From contig JAGNYW010000003.1 in NCBI GenBank assembly GCA_017984755.1, forward strand, positions 1-64,000: a DNA stretch of 64,000 bases, in the 5' to 3' direction. The notes beneath the pieces are model-generated. The model was given only the letters and a program-made list of their open reading frames with translations. It ran no database searches and was not told the origin of the DNA. The translations under genes and the position numbers were made by a program. The DNA comes from Methyloversatilis sp. (GTDB taxonomy: Bacteria; Pseudomonadota; Gammaproteobacteria; Burkholderiales; Rhodocyclaceae). This document shows positions 8,578-17,645 of this stretch, one piece after another (within the stretch, counting starts at the first letter, position 1; each line of letters opens with the position of its first letter).

Positions 8578-9696
8578 TCAGGCGTAAGGCTGGAACTGGT
8601 TGTTGTCCTGGCTGAGCAGTTGCATCAGCTTGGGGTGAATGAAGAGCTTCTCTTTTCCGAACGGCATTTCTCGCAACACGCCCAAGTCGGCCAGGTCGTG
8701 CAGGTAGCGTGAGGCGGCCTGGCGCTGGGCGATGCCCTTGTCCACCAGGTTGCCGATGCGGCAATAGGGCTGCTCGAAGATCACGTCCACCAGTTCGCGG
8801 GTGTAGAGCTTGGGCAGGCGCGTGCGCACGTGTTCGGTGGTGTGTTCGGCCAGCGCGCGGATGGCGGCGATCTTGCCGGTGGTCCATCTCGAGGTTTCGG
8901 CCACGGCCTGCAGCATGAAGATCAGCCAGGGCTCCCAGGCTTCGTCCCGCGTGACGTCGAGCAGCAGGCGGTAGTAGTCGGCCTTGTGGGAAATCACGTG
9001 GCGGCTGAGGTACAGGATGGGCAGGTTCAGCAGCCCTTCCTGGATGAGGTAGAGGATGTTGAGCACGCGGCCGGTGCGGCCGTTGCCGTCGGTGAACGGG
9101 TGGATGGCTTCGAACTGGTAGTGGCCCACGGCCATGCGGATCAAAGGGTCTAGCTCGGTCTGGTTGTGAAGGAAGCGCTCCCAGTTGGCCAGCATGTCGC
9201 GCAGGTGGGCTTCGCCTTCGGGCGGGGTGTAGACCACCTCGCCGGTGCGGTCGTTGGCGAGCTGGGTGCCCGGAGTGCGGCGGATGTCCATGTCCACGCC
9301 CTTGAGGGTGCGGCAGACATCCACAGCGGTGGCGGTGCACAGCGGCCGGGCCTTGAGCGACTGAAAGCCCTGGTGCAGCGCGGTGCGGTAGCGCAGGGCT
9401 TCCTTGGTGGCCGGGTCGGCGTTGTCGTGTCCCTGCGCGTACTGGAACAGCTGGTCGGTGGTGGTGACGATGTTTTCGATTTCCGAGCTGTCTTTGGCTT
9501 CCAGCAGCGGGATGGTGTTGATCAGCATCGCCTGGTTGGGGATGAGCTCGGCCGCCTGCTTGAGCTCGGCCAGCGCGGCGCGGGCCTCGATGCAGGCCTT
9601 GAGCACCGCCCGGGTCTCCAGCTCGTGCGCCGGGGGCAGCGCAGGCAACCGGTTGTGGGGTTGCTCGGGGTACCAAGCGGGAGCGGCGTCGGTCAT
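8578..9696 (-). CDS. fic: Fic family protein, class II, with C-terminal winged helix
   Basis: This 372-residue Fic-domain protein carries the full active-site motif [12 protein letters not shown] (199-210), which supports nucleotidyl (AMP) transfer to target proteins. An N-terminal inhibitory motif of the (S/T)xxxE(G/N) type, Ser70-xxx-Glu74-Asn75 in DSSEIENI, places it in class II, where the inhibitory helix precedes the Fic core in the same chain. The last about 90 residues ([20 protein letters not shown] onward) look like a winged-helix DNA-binding domain, so autoregulation is plausible. Its upstream region holds a cluster of TGTCG-type half-sites. No separate antitoxin partner is adjacent. 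Confidence 0.88.
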   Translation of the reverse strand: MTDAAPAWYPEQPHNRLPALPPAHELETRAVLKACIEARAALAELKQAAELIPNQAMLINTIPLLEAKDSSEIENIVTTTDQLFQYAQGHDNADPATKEALRYRTALHQGFQSLKARPLCTATAVDVCRTLKGVDMDIRRTPGTQLANDRTGEVVYTPPEGEAHLRDMLANWERFLHNQTELDPLIRMAVGHYQFEAIHPFTDGNGRTGRVLNILYLIQEGLLNLPILYLSRHVISHKADYYRLLLDVTRDEAWEPWLIFMLQAVAETSRWTTGKIAAIRALAEHTTEHVRTRLPKLYTRELVDVIFEQPYCRIGNLVDKGIAQRQAASRYLHDLADLGVLREMPFGKEKLFIHPKLMQLLSQDNNQFQPYA

Positions 9697-9735
9697 GGTG
9701 CAAAAATCCTGTTTTATCGACAGGTCAACAGCTTA

Positions 9736-9843
9736 TGTCGTCGCCGACGACACGTCCACAAAACATGTTCTCATTTTATTTAAATGGCGACACGTCTTGA
9801 CAATATGCCGTTTACGACGACATGAAAAGAGCGATGTGTCGCC
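9736..9843. promoter_or_regulatory. Cluster of TGTCGYC half-sites upstream of fic
   Basis: Five copies of a TGTCG(T/C)C-type half-site lie within 108 bases in both orientations: TGTCGTCG at 9736-9743, its reverse complement at 9745-9752 (a perfect 8-bp inverted repeat with one spacer base), GTGTCGCC reversed at 9786-9793, TGTCGTCG reversed at 9815-9822, and GTGTCGCC forward at 9836-9843. The region is AT-richer than its surroundings. A weak minus-strand promoter could be TTGTCA near 9800 with an AT-rich -10 near 9775. The natural reading is a multi-copy operator for fic, perhaps bound by Fic's own winged helix; the binding protein is an inference. Confidence 0.5.
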
Positions 9844-9851
9844 GAATTAAA

Positions 9852-9876
9852 ATTTCAGGAACATGAAACCTGAAAT
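9852..9876. repeat. Perfect 8-bp inverted repeat in the fic-argJ gap
   Basis: ATTTCAGG (9852-9859) and CCTGAAAT (9869-9876) are exact reverse complements separated by nine bases. It lies just upstream of the TGTCG cluster and may be an operator or the base of a small hairpin. From here to 10092 there is no gene; the only other structure is a weak hairpin, TCACCC/GGGTGA, at 9946-9960. Confidence 0.4.
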
Positions 9877-10092
9877 CCTCGGTTGACCGCTTGAAGATGT
9901 TCTTGAAAGCCTGCGCCGTCGCGATCGTCATCGTTGGTCGGGCCTTCACCCTTCGGGTGAGACCGCTTCGCCGCCGCGCGCACGGCTGACAGCGGGCGTC
10001 GAAGGGTCAGACTCGGGCGCCGTCGTGCCGGACGGGTCGGATTGCTGGGGCGTCATCACCCTGGGGCCATCTTCCTTTCTGCGCCATGCGGC

Positions 10093-10119
10093 GTGGCGGG
10101 CGAATGAAGCGCCCGCCAC
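10093..10119 (-). terminator. Hairpin directly after argJ
   Basis: GTGGCGGGCG (10093-10102) pairs perfectly with CGCCCGCCAC (10110-10119) around a 7-base loop, abutting the argJ stop. No T-run follows on the minus strand, so it may stabilise the 3' end or terminate weakly. Confidence 0.5.
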
Positions 10120-11361
10120 TCAGCTCCGGTAGTCCGCATTGATCTTCACGTAGTCGTAGCTGAAGTCGCAGGTCCAGCAGGTGGCGTGGGCGTGGCCGCG
10201 GCCGAGTGCGACGCGGATGGTGATTTCGGCGGGGGCCATGGCGGCGGCGCCCTGCTCTTCGCGGTAGTCGGGGTTGCGGCCGCCGTCCTTCGCGACCAGG
10301 AAGTCGCCGATCCAAAGGCTCACCTTCGAAGTGTCGAGGTCTTCAAGAGGCGCATGGTTCTGTGCGGCGTTGCCGACGGCGGCGAGGATGCGGCCGAGGT
10401 TGGGGTCGGACGCGAAGAAGGCGGTCTTGACCAGCGGCGAGTGGGCGATTGCGTAGCCGACCGCCTTGCACTCGGCGGTGTCGCGGCCGCCTTCGATTTC
10501 GATGGTGATGAATTTGGTGGCGCCTTCGCCGTCGCGCACGATGGCCTGCGCCAGTTCGGCGGCCAGCGAGGTGACGGCGTCGGCCAGCAGGCGGCCGTCG
10601 GCGCTGTCGAGTGACTCGATCTCGGCATTGCCGGCGGTGCCGGACGCAATCAGCATGAAGGAATCGTTGGTCGAGGTGTCGCCATCGACCGTGATGCAGT
10701 TGAACGAGCGGTCGGCCGCATGTTTCACGATGGCTTCGAGCGCGGCCTGCGACACGGCGGCATCGGTGGCCATGAAGCCCAGCATGGTGGCCATGTTCGG
10801 CTTGATCATGCCGGCGCCCTTGCTGATGCCGCTGAGCGTGATGGTGCGCCCGTCGAGGGTGACGGTGCGCGACGCCACCTTGGCGATGGTGTCGGTGGTC
10901 ATGATGGCGTGTGCGGCTTCGTGCCAGTGCGCTTCGTCGAGATCGTCGATGCAGGCCGGCAGGCCCTTTTCGATGCGATCGACCGGCAGCGGCTCCATGA
11001 TGACGCCGGTGGAGAACGGCAGCACCTGTTCGGGCGCCACGCCCAGCGCCTGCGCCACGGCGATGCAGGTGGCACGGGCGGCGACGAGGCCCGGTTCGCC
11101 GGTGCCGGCATTGGCGATGCCGGTGTTGATGACGAGCGCCCGGATGTCGCTGCGCGAAAGGTGATCGCGGCACACCTGCACCGGCGCCGCACAGAAGCGG
11201 TTGACCGTGAACACCCCGGCTACGCGCGCGCCAGGCAGCAGCGAAATCAGGCACAGGTCGCGCCGGTTGGCCTTGCGGATGCCGGCCTGGGCGATGCCCA
11301 GTCGAACGCCGGCAACCGGCAGGATGGAAGCGGCGGGAGGCGTCTGATAATTCACGGGCAT
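10120..11361 (-). CDS. argJ: Bifunctional glutamate N-acetyltransferase / amino-acid acetyltransferase
   Basis: ArgJ recycles the acetyl group in arginine biosynthesis: it transfers acetyl from N-acetylornithine to glutamate and can also use acetyl-CoA. The 413-residue chain has the family's autocleavage site, [16 protein letters not shown], where Thr192 becomes the nucleophile of the beta subunit. Other family hallmarks are [21 protein letters not shown] and the ending INADYRS. The start at 11361 ([10 protein letters not shown]) is chosen because upstream codons in the same frame have no family character. It is a single gene, divergent from the PEP-CTERM genes, followed by a hairpin. Confidence 0.95.
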   Translation of the reverse strand: MPVNYQTPPAASILPVAGVRLGIAQAGIRKANRRDLCLISLLPGARVAGVFTVNRFCAAPVQVCRDHLSRSDIRALVINTGIANAGTGEPGLVAARATCIAVAQALGVAPEQVLPFSTGVIMEPLPVDRIEKGLPACIDDLDEAHWHEAAHAIMTTDTIAKVASRTVTLDGRTITLSGISKGAGMIKPNMATMLGFMATDAAVSQAALEAIVKHAADRSFNCITVDGDTSTNDSFMLIASGTAGNAEIESLDSADGRLLADAVTSLAAELAQAIVRDGEGATKFITIEIEGGRDTAECKAVGYAIAHSPLVKTAFFASDPNLGRILAAVGNAAQNHAPLEDLDTSKVSLWIGDFLVAKDGGRNPDYREEQGAAAMAPAEITIRVALGRGHAHATCWTCDFSYDYVKINADYRS

Positions 11362-11625
11362 GGCGGGGTCTCGCGGCGGAAAAATGCGCAGTCTACCCGC
11401 GCCGGCAGATCGGCGGCATCTGCCTTGCGATGGCGCAGCGGGCGCACCGCGCCCGTCCGGTGGCCGAACAACCCGTTTCGCACGACACACGCGGCGCTCC
11501 GGTGGCGATGGCGTCGATAGTCCATTCGGCGCAACCCCCTTCACGGCCTTGTCACTGCTGCGATCTAGCCTGCAGTGCAGCGTTCGGACCCTCGTCCGCA
11601 ACCCGTGTCCAGCCAGGGAGATCTC

Positions 11626-12876
11626 ATGAAGCTTTCATTGCACACCCGCCCGCTTGCACTCGCCTTCGCACTGTCACTGGGCAGCCTCTGCGCGCAAGCC
11701 GCCGCACCCTTCGAGCTCAGCTACATCGGCCAGCAGATCGTGCCGACCGGTACGCAGTTCGCCGGCACTACGGTCGGCGGGCTGTCGTCGATCGATTACG
11801 TCGCCGCCAGCGGTCGCTACATCGCCATCAGCGACGACCGTTCGCAATTCAATCCGGCGCGCTTCTACGAACTGTCGCTCGACCTGAACGCCTTTGCGCG
11901 CTCGGCCACGCCCGGCATGGCCGGTGTGACCTTCAACGGTGTGACCACCCTGCTCGACGCCTCCGGCGCGCCGTTCGCAATGAACCGGGTTGACCCGGAA
12001 GGCATGCGCTATGACGCAGGCCGCAACGCGTTGTACTGGAGCAACGAAGGCCAGCGCTCGGCCGCGGGCTTCCAGAACCCGACGGTGCGCCAGACCACGC
12101 TGGCCGGCGTCCATGTGCGCGATTTCGCGGTGCCCGCACGTTACAACCCGGTCGGCAGCAACAGCGGATTCACCGCCGGCGACAGCGGCATCTACAACAA
12201 TCTGGCGTTCGAGAACCTCGCGATCTCGACCGACGGCAACACGCTGTACGCCGCCACCGAAAACGGTCTGGCGCAGGACAGCCTGCCCGCCACGCCGACC
12301 GGCGGCTCGCGCAGCCGCATCCTGTCCTTCGATATCGTCAGCGGCGCAGCCGGTGCGGAATACATCTACGACGTCGATCCGGTCGCCTTCGCGCCGAATC
12401 CGGCCGGCAGCTTTGCCACCAACGGCCTGACCGACTTCATCGCCGTCGGCGACCGCCAGTTCATCGCGATCGAACGCTCGTTCTCGCTGGGCGCCGGAAC
12501 GAACGGGATTCCGGCAACCGGCAACACGATCAAGCTGTTCCATGTCGATGCCCGCGGCGCCACGGACGTATCGTCGTTCGATTCGATCGCCGGGCAGACG
12601 GTACAGGCCGTCAGCAAGACGCTGCTGCTCGACCTGTCCGACCTGAAGAATGACGACGGCTCGACGCTGTCGCTCGACAACATCGAAGGCATCACCTTCG
12701 GGCCGTCCTTCAATGGCAAGCAGACGCTGGTGCTCGCGTCGGACAACAACTTCGGCGCCACGCAATTCACGCAGTTCATCGCGCTGGAAGTCACGGCAGT
12801 GCCGGAACCGGAAACCTGGGCGCTGCTGCTGGCCGGTCTCGGCATGATCGGTTTCGCCGCGCGCCGCCGTCGCTGA
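11626..12876 (+). CDS. Phytase-like (esterase-like) domain protein with PEP-CTERM tail
   Basis: This exported protein of 416 residues has a signal peptide ([20 protein letters not shown], cleavage likely after CAQA). The body has features of the phytase-like/esterase-like beta-propeller family ([63 protein letters not shown]). The tail has [10 protein letters not shown], a hydrophobic helix and a basic RRRR end, a PEP-CTERM signal processed by exosortase and linked to cell-surface or exopolysaccharide export. The start is fixed by the ribosome site GGGAGAT before ATG 11626. A similar paralogue follows after 75 bases. The substrate is unknown; release of phosphate from organic esters is a family-based guess. 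Confidence 0.85.
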   Translation: MKLSLHTRPLALAFALSLGSLCAQAAAPFELSYIGQQIVPTGTQFAGTTVGGLSSIDYVAASGRYIAISDDRSQFNPARFYELSLDLNAFARSATPGMAGVTFNGVTTLLDASGAPFAMNRVDPEGMRYDAGRNALYWSNEGQRSAAGFQNPTVRQTTLAGVHVRDFAVPARYNPVGSNSGFTAGDSGIYNNLAFENLAISTDGNTLYAATENGLAQDSLPATPTGGSRSRILSFDIVSGAAGAEYIYDVDPVAFAPNPAGSFATNGLTDFIAVGDRQFIAIERSFSLGAGTNGIPATGNTIKLFHVDARGATDVSSFDSIAGQTVQAVSKTLLLDLSDLKNDDGSTLSLDNIEGITFGPSFNGKQTLVLASDNNFGATQFTQFIALEVTAVPEPETWALLLAGLGMIGFAARRRR

Positions 12877-12951
12877 ACCTTCCGCATCCCGGGCGGGCAC
12901 GCGATGCCGCCCGGAATCAGCCCTTTCGACCGACCCATGACGATACTCACC

Positions 12952-14127
12952 ATGAAGAAAACCCTGATTGCGGCCGCTCTGGCCACATTGGCCGGGCACG
13001 CGATGGCCGCCGACTTTTCGTTGCGCGTCATCGGCGAACAGCGCATCGCGACCGGTACCCTGTTTCAAGGTGTCGAGTTCGGCGGCATTTCCGGCCTGGA
13101 CCGCACGGCCGACGGCAGCTACCTCGCCCTGTCGGATGACCGCGGCGGCGAGCGCGGCACGCCGCGCTTCTACAACCTGTCGCTGGATTACAACGCCGCC
13201 GGCTTCAATGGCGTGACGATCAACAGCCAGACCTTCATGCAGCGGCCGGACGGTTCGACCTTCCCGTCGAACGCCCGCACGGTCGACCCGGAAGGCATCC
13301 GCGTCGCGCCGAACGGCAATCTGTACTGGTCGTCGGAAGGCAACTGGAATGCCAATCCGGCCAACCGCTATCAGCCCTTCGTGCGCGAAATGACGACCAC
13401 GGGCGCCTTCGTGCGCGAATTCGCCACGCCGGCAATGTTCAACTACGTCGACAACGCGACCACAGGCGGCCGCAGCAACAAGCTGTTCGAAGCCCTGACC
13501 GTGGCCCCGGACGGCACGCTCTACACCGCGAACGAAGACGCGCTGGTGCAGGACGGGCCGCTCACGTCGATCAACAACGGCAGCGTCGTGCGCGTTACGG
13601 CGCTCGATCCGGTGACCGGTCAGTCCGGCGCGCAATATGTATACACATTGCCGCCGATTCCGGTCGATGCCGTTGCCGGCGCACCGTTCGGCCCCGACAA
13701 CGGCCTGCCCGAACTGCTGGCCATATCGAACACGCAGTTCATCGCGGTCGAGCGCGCCTTCGCCTTCGGCGTGGGCAACACCATCCGCCTGACGCTGGCG
13801 GAAATCACGGCCGACACGACCGACGTGAGCAGCTTTGCCAGCCTGACCGGCGCGACTTACACACCGATGCGCCGCGAGCTTCTGCTGGAACTGCCGATCA
13901 CCTTCGGCGGCATCACGCTCGACAACATCGAGGCGATCAGCTGGGGCCACACGCTGGCCAACGGCAAGCGCTCGCTGGTACTCGCCGCCGACAACAACTT
14001 CAGCAGCACGCAGGTCACGCAGTTCATCGCGCTCGAAGTGTCGCCGGTACCGGAATCGGAAAGGTATTCCCTGCTGCTCGCCGGGCTCGGCCTGATCGGG
14101 CTGGCCGGTGTCCGCGCACGCCGCTGA
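12952..14127 (+). CDS. Second phytase-like domain protein with a variant PEP-CTERM tail
   Basis: This 391-residue paralogue has a signal peptide (MKKTLIAAALATLAGHAMA) and shares the motifs GGISGLDR, YLALSDDRGGERG, TVDPEGIRV, YWSSEGN and ALTVAPDGTLYTANEDAL. The C-terminal sorting signal is atypical: the usual VPEPE is VPESE, followed by a normal hydrophobic helix and an RARR end. No clear ribosome site precedes ATG 12952; an in-frame ATG at 12937 is possible, but the signal peptide favours 12952. The variant motif could reduce exosortase processing. It is probably co-transcribed with its neighbours, and the substrate is unknown. Confidence 0.82.
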   Translation: MKKTLIAAALATLAGHAMAADFSLRVIGEQRIATGTLFQGVEFGGISGLDRTADGSYLALSDDRGGERGTPRFYNLSLDYNAAGFNGVTINSQTFMQRPDGSTFPSNARTVDPEGIRVAPNGNLYWSSEGNWNANPANRYQPFVREMTTTGAFVREFATPAMFNYVDNATTGGRSNKLFEALTVAPDGTLYTANEDALVQDGPLTSINNGSVVRVTALDPVTGQSGAQYVYTLPPIPVDAVAGAPFGPDNGLPELLAISNTQFIAVERAFAFGVGNTIRLTLAEITADTTDVSSFASLTGATYTPMRRELLLELPITFGGITLDNIEAISWGHTLANGKRSLVLAADNNFSSTQVTQFIALEVSPVPESERYSLLLAGLGLIGLAGVRARR

Positions 14128-14169
14128 TCCAGCAGCACCCACCCTGAACACCATTCGGAGATACCGCAC

Positions 14170-15594
14170 ATGAAGATTCAGCTCAAACCTGTAGCGATGG
14201 CGCTGTTCGCTGCTGGCATCGCCGGCGCAGCCCACGCCGAAACCGTTCGCTTCGCGACCTTCAATGCCTCGCTGAACCGCGATGCATCGGGGCAACTGCT
14301 GTCCGACCTTGCCAACCCGCTGGCGACCGGCGTCACGCAGGCGGTTGCCAACCGCATTCAGCAGGCGCACAACGTGGCCGAAATCGCGCAGCGCGTGAAC
14401 GCCGATGTGCTGCTGGTGAATGAATTCGATTTCGACCTGAACGGCACGCCGACCGCCAGCAGCGCGCCGAGCGCGCTGGGCTACTCGAGCGAAAGTGCAC
14501 GGCTGTTCCAGCAGAACTTCCTGTCCGCGGGCCACGGCAACGCGGTGCGCGGCCTGACCAGCGGCATCGCGTACGCGTATCGCTACACGCCGAACACCAA
14601 CACCGGTCTGGCATCGGGCTTCGACCTGAACAACAACGGCGCGGTCTCCGGCGGCGACGACGCCTTCGGATTCGGCAACTTCGGCGGGCAGTTCGGCTTC
14701 ACGATCTACTCGAAGTACGAAATCGTCGCTGTGCGCAGCTTCCAGACCTTTCTGTGGAAGGACATGCCGAACAATCTGCTGACCAACGATCCGACCGGCA
14801 ACAAGCTCAACAGCTTCTACTCGCCGGACGAAATCGCTGCGCTGCGCCTGTCGTCGAAGAACCACGTCGACTTGACGGTGCGCATCAACGGTCAGGACGT
14901 GCATTTCCTGACTGCTCACCCGACGCCGCCCACCTTCGACGGTGCGGAAGACCGCAACGGCAAGCGCAATCACGACGAAATCCGCTTCTGGGCCGATTAC
15001 GTTGCCGGCGCCAGCTATATCTATGACGATCAGGGCGGCACCGGCGGTCTGGCCAGCGGCGCGAAATTCGTCATTGCCGGCGACTACAACGCCGACCCGC
15101 TGGATGGCGACAGCTTCAAGGGAACGGTGGCCGGCCAGCAGTACAACGCGATCGGCCAGTTGCTGGACAACCCGCTGGTGAACACCACGCTGACCCCGAG
15201 TGCACCGGGTGGTCTGGATGCAAAGACTCATCCGAGCAACAATGGCACCGCCAACCTGTCGCACGTGGGTGATCCGACGCAGGACACGGCCGACTTCAGC
15301 GACTCGGCCCCCGGCAATCTGCGCGTGGACTACGTGCTGCCCAGCGCCAACCTCGACATGACCGGTGCCGGCATTTTCTGGCCGGTCGACCCGGATCGCA
15401 ACGCGCCGAATACCACCGGCGACGTATACGACCTGGTGGGCAACTTCCGGGACCAGGGCCTGTATGCCAACTATCCCAGCTCCGACCACAAGGCCGTGTG
15501 GGTCGATGTGACGGTCGTACCCGAACCCGAGACCTACGCGATGCTGCTGGCCGGTCTCGGCCTGATCGGTTTCGCCGCGCGCCGCCGCGGCTGA
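14170..15594 (+). CDS. Endonuclease/exonuclease/phosphatase-family protein with PEP-CTERM tail
   Basis: This exported protein of 474 residues has a signal peptide (MKIQLKPVAMALFAAGIAGA, cleavage likely after AHA). The fold is shown by RFATFNASLN at the mature N-terminus, DVLLVNEFDFD (metal-binding Glu), VIAGDYNADP (catalytic Asp/Asn) and SDHKAVWVDV (terminal Asp-His pair). The tail VPEPETYAML, hydrophobic helix and RRRG is a canonical PEP-CTERM. A GGAGAT ribosome site precedes the ATG. With the two phytase-like genes it forms a run of surface-directed hydrolases that could release phosphate from nucleic acids and phosphoesters. That joint role is inferred. A strong hairpin terminates the run. 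Confidence 0.87.
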   Translation: MKIQLKPVAMALFAAGIAGAAHAETVRFATFNASLNRDASGQLLSDLANPLATGVTQAVANRIQQAHNVAEIAQRVNADVLLVNEFDFDLNGTPTASSAPSALGYSSESARLFQQNFLSAGHGNAVRGLTSGIAYAYRYTPNTNTGLASGFDLNNNGAVSGGDDAFGFGNFGGQFGFTIYSKYEIVAVRSFQTFLWKDMPNNLLTNDPTGNKLNSFYSPDEIAALRLSSKNHVDLTVRINGQDVHFLTAHPTPPTFDGAEDRNGKRNHDEIRFWADYVAGASYIYDDQGGTGGLASGAKFVIAGDYNADPLDGDSFKGTVAGQQYNAIGQLLDNPLVNTTLTPSAPGGLDAKTHPSNNGTANLSHVGDPTQDTADFSDSAPGNLRVDYVLPSANLDMTGAGIFWPVDPDRNAPNTTGDVYDLVGNFRDQGLYANYPSSDHKAVWVDVTVVPEPETYAMLLAGLGLIGFAARRRG

Positions 15595-15600
15595 TCTCCG

Positions 15601-15628
15601 GGTGCGGACACCGCACGGTGTCCGCACC
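15601..15628. terminator. Bidirectional terminator hairpin between convergent genes
   Basis: GGTGCGGACACC (15601-15612) pairs perfectly with GGTGTCCGCACC (15617-15628) around a GCAC loop. It sits exactly between the PEP-CTERM nuclease gene and the convergent HDOD gene. Confidence 0.75.
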
Positions 15629-15635
15629 TTCCGCC

Positions 15636-17078
15636 TCAGGACTTGCGTGACGACGCTTCGAGCGCGATGCCGGCCAGACTCGCGAAATGCAGCAGGCCCG
15701 CTTCGGTACTCTTGGGAAAAGGCAGACGCGCGGCGACGCGGTCGACATAGAGCACGGCAACGACCTGATCGTTCGCCTTGACCGGCACCAGCAGTTGATG
15801 CCGGTCGCCGCACGCCGCACGCAGACGGGCCACGGACGGCATCCCCGGTGAAGGCGCCTGCCCGGCCGGCAGATCGACGACCCGGCCGCGTTCGACCAGT
15901 TCGGTCAGCGCGTCGCGTGCCGCCCCGGCAAGCAGGAAGTTGAAATGATTCATCAGTTGCTGGGCTCCGCGGCCGTGGGTCCCGCGCGCCGACAGCTGGG
16001 CGCGGTTGGCCGTGACCAGCGCGAGCACCGCACGATCGGCGCCGAGCGCGCTGCCGGCTGCCTCCAGTGCAACGTCGAGCGTCGCACTGGCAGGCGCGCG
16101 GGACGCAACCATGGCCACCATGCGCTGCGTGAGCGTGAGCTGCAGGGCGGCGTCCGGCTCGTCACCGGCCACCGGCGCTTCTTCGCCGGTATTGATCGGA
16201 CGCGTCGGCACCGGGATGCGCGATGCGGCGTCGTCGCAGCCGTAGAAGCCGGCGATGCGGGCTGCCTCGCGGGCGTGCGCGGCGACCACGGGTGCGACCG
16301 TCGTCATATCCTGCCGCAGCAGGCGCGCGTAGTCGCGCAGCGCAGTGCGGGCGCGCGGAGAATCCCACCCGGTTTCTGCGGCACTGGCGAGCACGAAGCC
16401 ACCACTGACCATCGCTTCCCGGCTGTCGGGCCGCGGATTGTCGGCGCAGGCGCTGATCACCAGACCGGGCAGCGCCCACTCGCGCGCCAGCAGCTGGGTG
16501 AGCGAGCGCAGGCGGAAGCCGAGCACCTCCGATTCCGCCTGTTCCGGCGTCTTGCCCTGACGCAGGGCCTGATCGAGCTGCAGACCGGTTTCACCGGAAA
16601 AGCACCAGAAAGCCAGTTCGCCGATGCGCGACAGCAGGGTGGCGATGAAAACCTCTTCCGGAGACGCATCGCCGCGCACGCTCGCGGCATGCCGGGCATG
16701 CACGGCGGCGTGGAAGCAGCGCGCCATTTCGGCACTCACGCGATCACGCACGCCACCCGACAGGAAGGCGTCGATCAGGGCAACCGAAATCGCGATATCG
16801 CGCACGGTGTCGAAGCCGAGCAGCACGATGGCGCGCGAAATCGTGTTGATGCGGCTGGCTTCGCCCCGGAAGAAGACGGAATTGGCCATGCGCAGCACGC
16901 GCGCCGTCATGCCGGCGTCGCGCAGGATGATGGTGCCGAGCGCCGATGTCGGGCTGGCTTCGTTCTGCGCGACCTCGCCGATGGCGGCAAGCGTGGCGCT
17001 GAAGATGGGCATGTCCTGGCTGCGCAGGCGCTCTACCCAGGCCTCGAGCGGATCACTGACGACGGGTACGACGCTCAT
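15636..17078 (-). CDS. HDOD-domain signalling protein with C-terminal GAF-like domain
   Basis: The protein has 480 residues. The first about 210 form an HDOD domain (PIFSATLAAIGEVAQNE, LRDAGMTARVLRMANSVFF, SRAIVLLGFDTVRDIAISVA, IATLLSRIGELAFWCF), a non-catalytic relative of HD phosphohydrolases used in bacterial signalling. Residues of about 290-475 read as a GAF-like sensor (ATLDVALEAAGSALGADRAV, HQLLVPVKANDQVVAVLYVD). No output or DNA-binding domain is seen. The gene is monocistronic, and its pathway cannot be deduced from the context. Confidence 0.85.
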   Translation of the reverse strand: MSVVPVVSDPLEAWVERLRSQDMPIFSATLAAIGEVAQNEASPTSALGTIILRDAGMTARVLRMANSVFFRGEASRINTISRAIVLLGFDTVRDIAISVALIDAFLSGGVRDRVSAEMARCFHAAVHARHAASVRGDASPEEVFIATLLSRIGELAFWCFSGETGLQLDQALRQGKTPEQAESEVLGFRLRSLTQLLAREWALPGLVISACADNPRPDSREAMVSGGFVLASAAETGWDSPRARTALRDYARLLRQDMTTVAPVVAAHAREAARIAGFYGCDDAASRIPVPTRPINTGEEAPVAGDEPDAALQLTLTQRMVAMVASRAPASATLDVALEAAGSALGADRAVLALVTANRAQLSARGTHGRGAQQLMNHFNFLLAGAARDALTELVERGRVVDLPAGQAPSPGMPSVARLRAACGDRHQLLVPVKANDQVVAVLYVDRVAARLPFPKSTEAGLLHFASLAGIALEASSRKS

Positions 17079-17169
17079 GTGCGGTTCCGTAGCGGAAGAA
17101 GAGAAAGCTCTTCGTGCTAACGGCGTGCCGCCGCGGTTTCTTGAGTCGCGAACCCGATTCCGGCTGGAT

Positions 17170-17186
17170 GACCGGCGGTGCCGGTC
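17170..17186 (-). terminator. Short hairpin after the usp gene
   Basis: GACCGG (17170-17175) and CCGGTC (17181-17186) form a 6-bp stem with a 5-base loop just past the usp stop. It lacks a T-run and is weak support only. Confidence 0.35.
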
Positions 17187-17191
17187 GGACT

Positions 17192-17632
17192 TCAGCGCAC
17201 CAGCAGGACCGGCCGCTTGGAGTGATGCAGCACGCCGCTGGCGACCGAGCCGAGCGCGAAGCTGGCCAGCGCACCGTGGCCGCGACGCCCCATGACGATC
17301 AATTCGCAGTCGTGCTGTTCTGCGTAGCGTGCGATGGTTTCCGCCGGCGGCCCCACGTGCAGGTGCAGCACCGGTTCGATCTTCGCGTTGCGCAGGGTTT
17401 CCAGCGCGGTGCGCGTGGCGTCCTCGCCCTCTTCGCGGTAGTAATCGTTCAGCGCTTCATGGCTGACATGATGCTGCAGCAGGCCGCCCGGCACGGGCGC
17501 ATGCACGAACAGCAGGTGAATTTCGGGCGGGGCTGCAAACAGCGAAGCGAGGCGCAGGACTTCGGCGGTCGCGCGCACGCCATGGTCGGAACCGTCAACG
17601 GCAAGCAGGATACGCATGGGTTTTGATGTCAT
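17192..17632 (-). CDS. Universal stress protein, UspA family
   Basis: This single-domain Usp has 146 residues. It has the N-terminal strand ILLAVDGSDHG and the ATP-binding signature GRRGHGALASFALGSVAS near the C-terminus. Such proteins bind ATP and support survival under starvation or low oxygen. It follows the TauE/SafE-like gene in the same direction 13 bases downstream, so it is part of the hemN-linked microaerobic group. ATG 17617 (MRILLAVDG) is an equally possible start. Confidence 0.88.
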   Translation of the reverse strand: MTSKPMRILLAVDGSDHGVRATAEVLRLASLFAAPPEIHLLFVHAPVPGGLLQHHVSHEALNDYYREEGEDATRTALETLRNAKIEPVLHLHVGPPAETIARYAEQHDCELIVMGRRGHGALASFALGSVASGVLHHSKRPVLLVR

Positions 17633-17645
17633 GGTTCAGAAGCCC

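Noticed and set aside
9946..9960. TCACCC/GGGTGA hairpin as a terminator
   Set aside because: The stem is only 6 bp, there is no T-run and no gene ends nearby.
11674..15813. A 1379-codon open frame on the minus strand across the three PEP-CTERM genes
   Set aside because: The plus strand there encodes three proteins with signal peptides, domain motifs and sorting tails. The minus frame has no domain or ribosome site and is explained by the GC-biased codon use of the plus strand.
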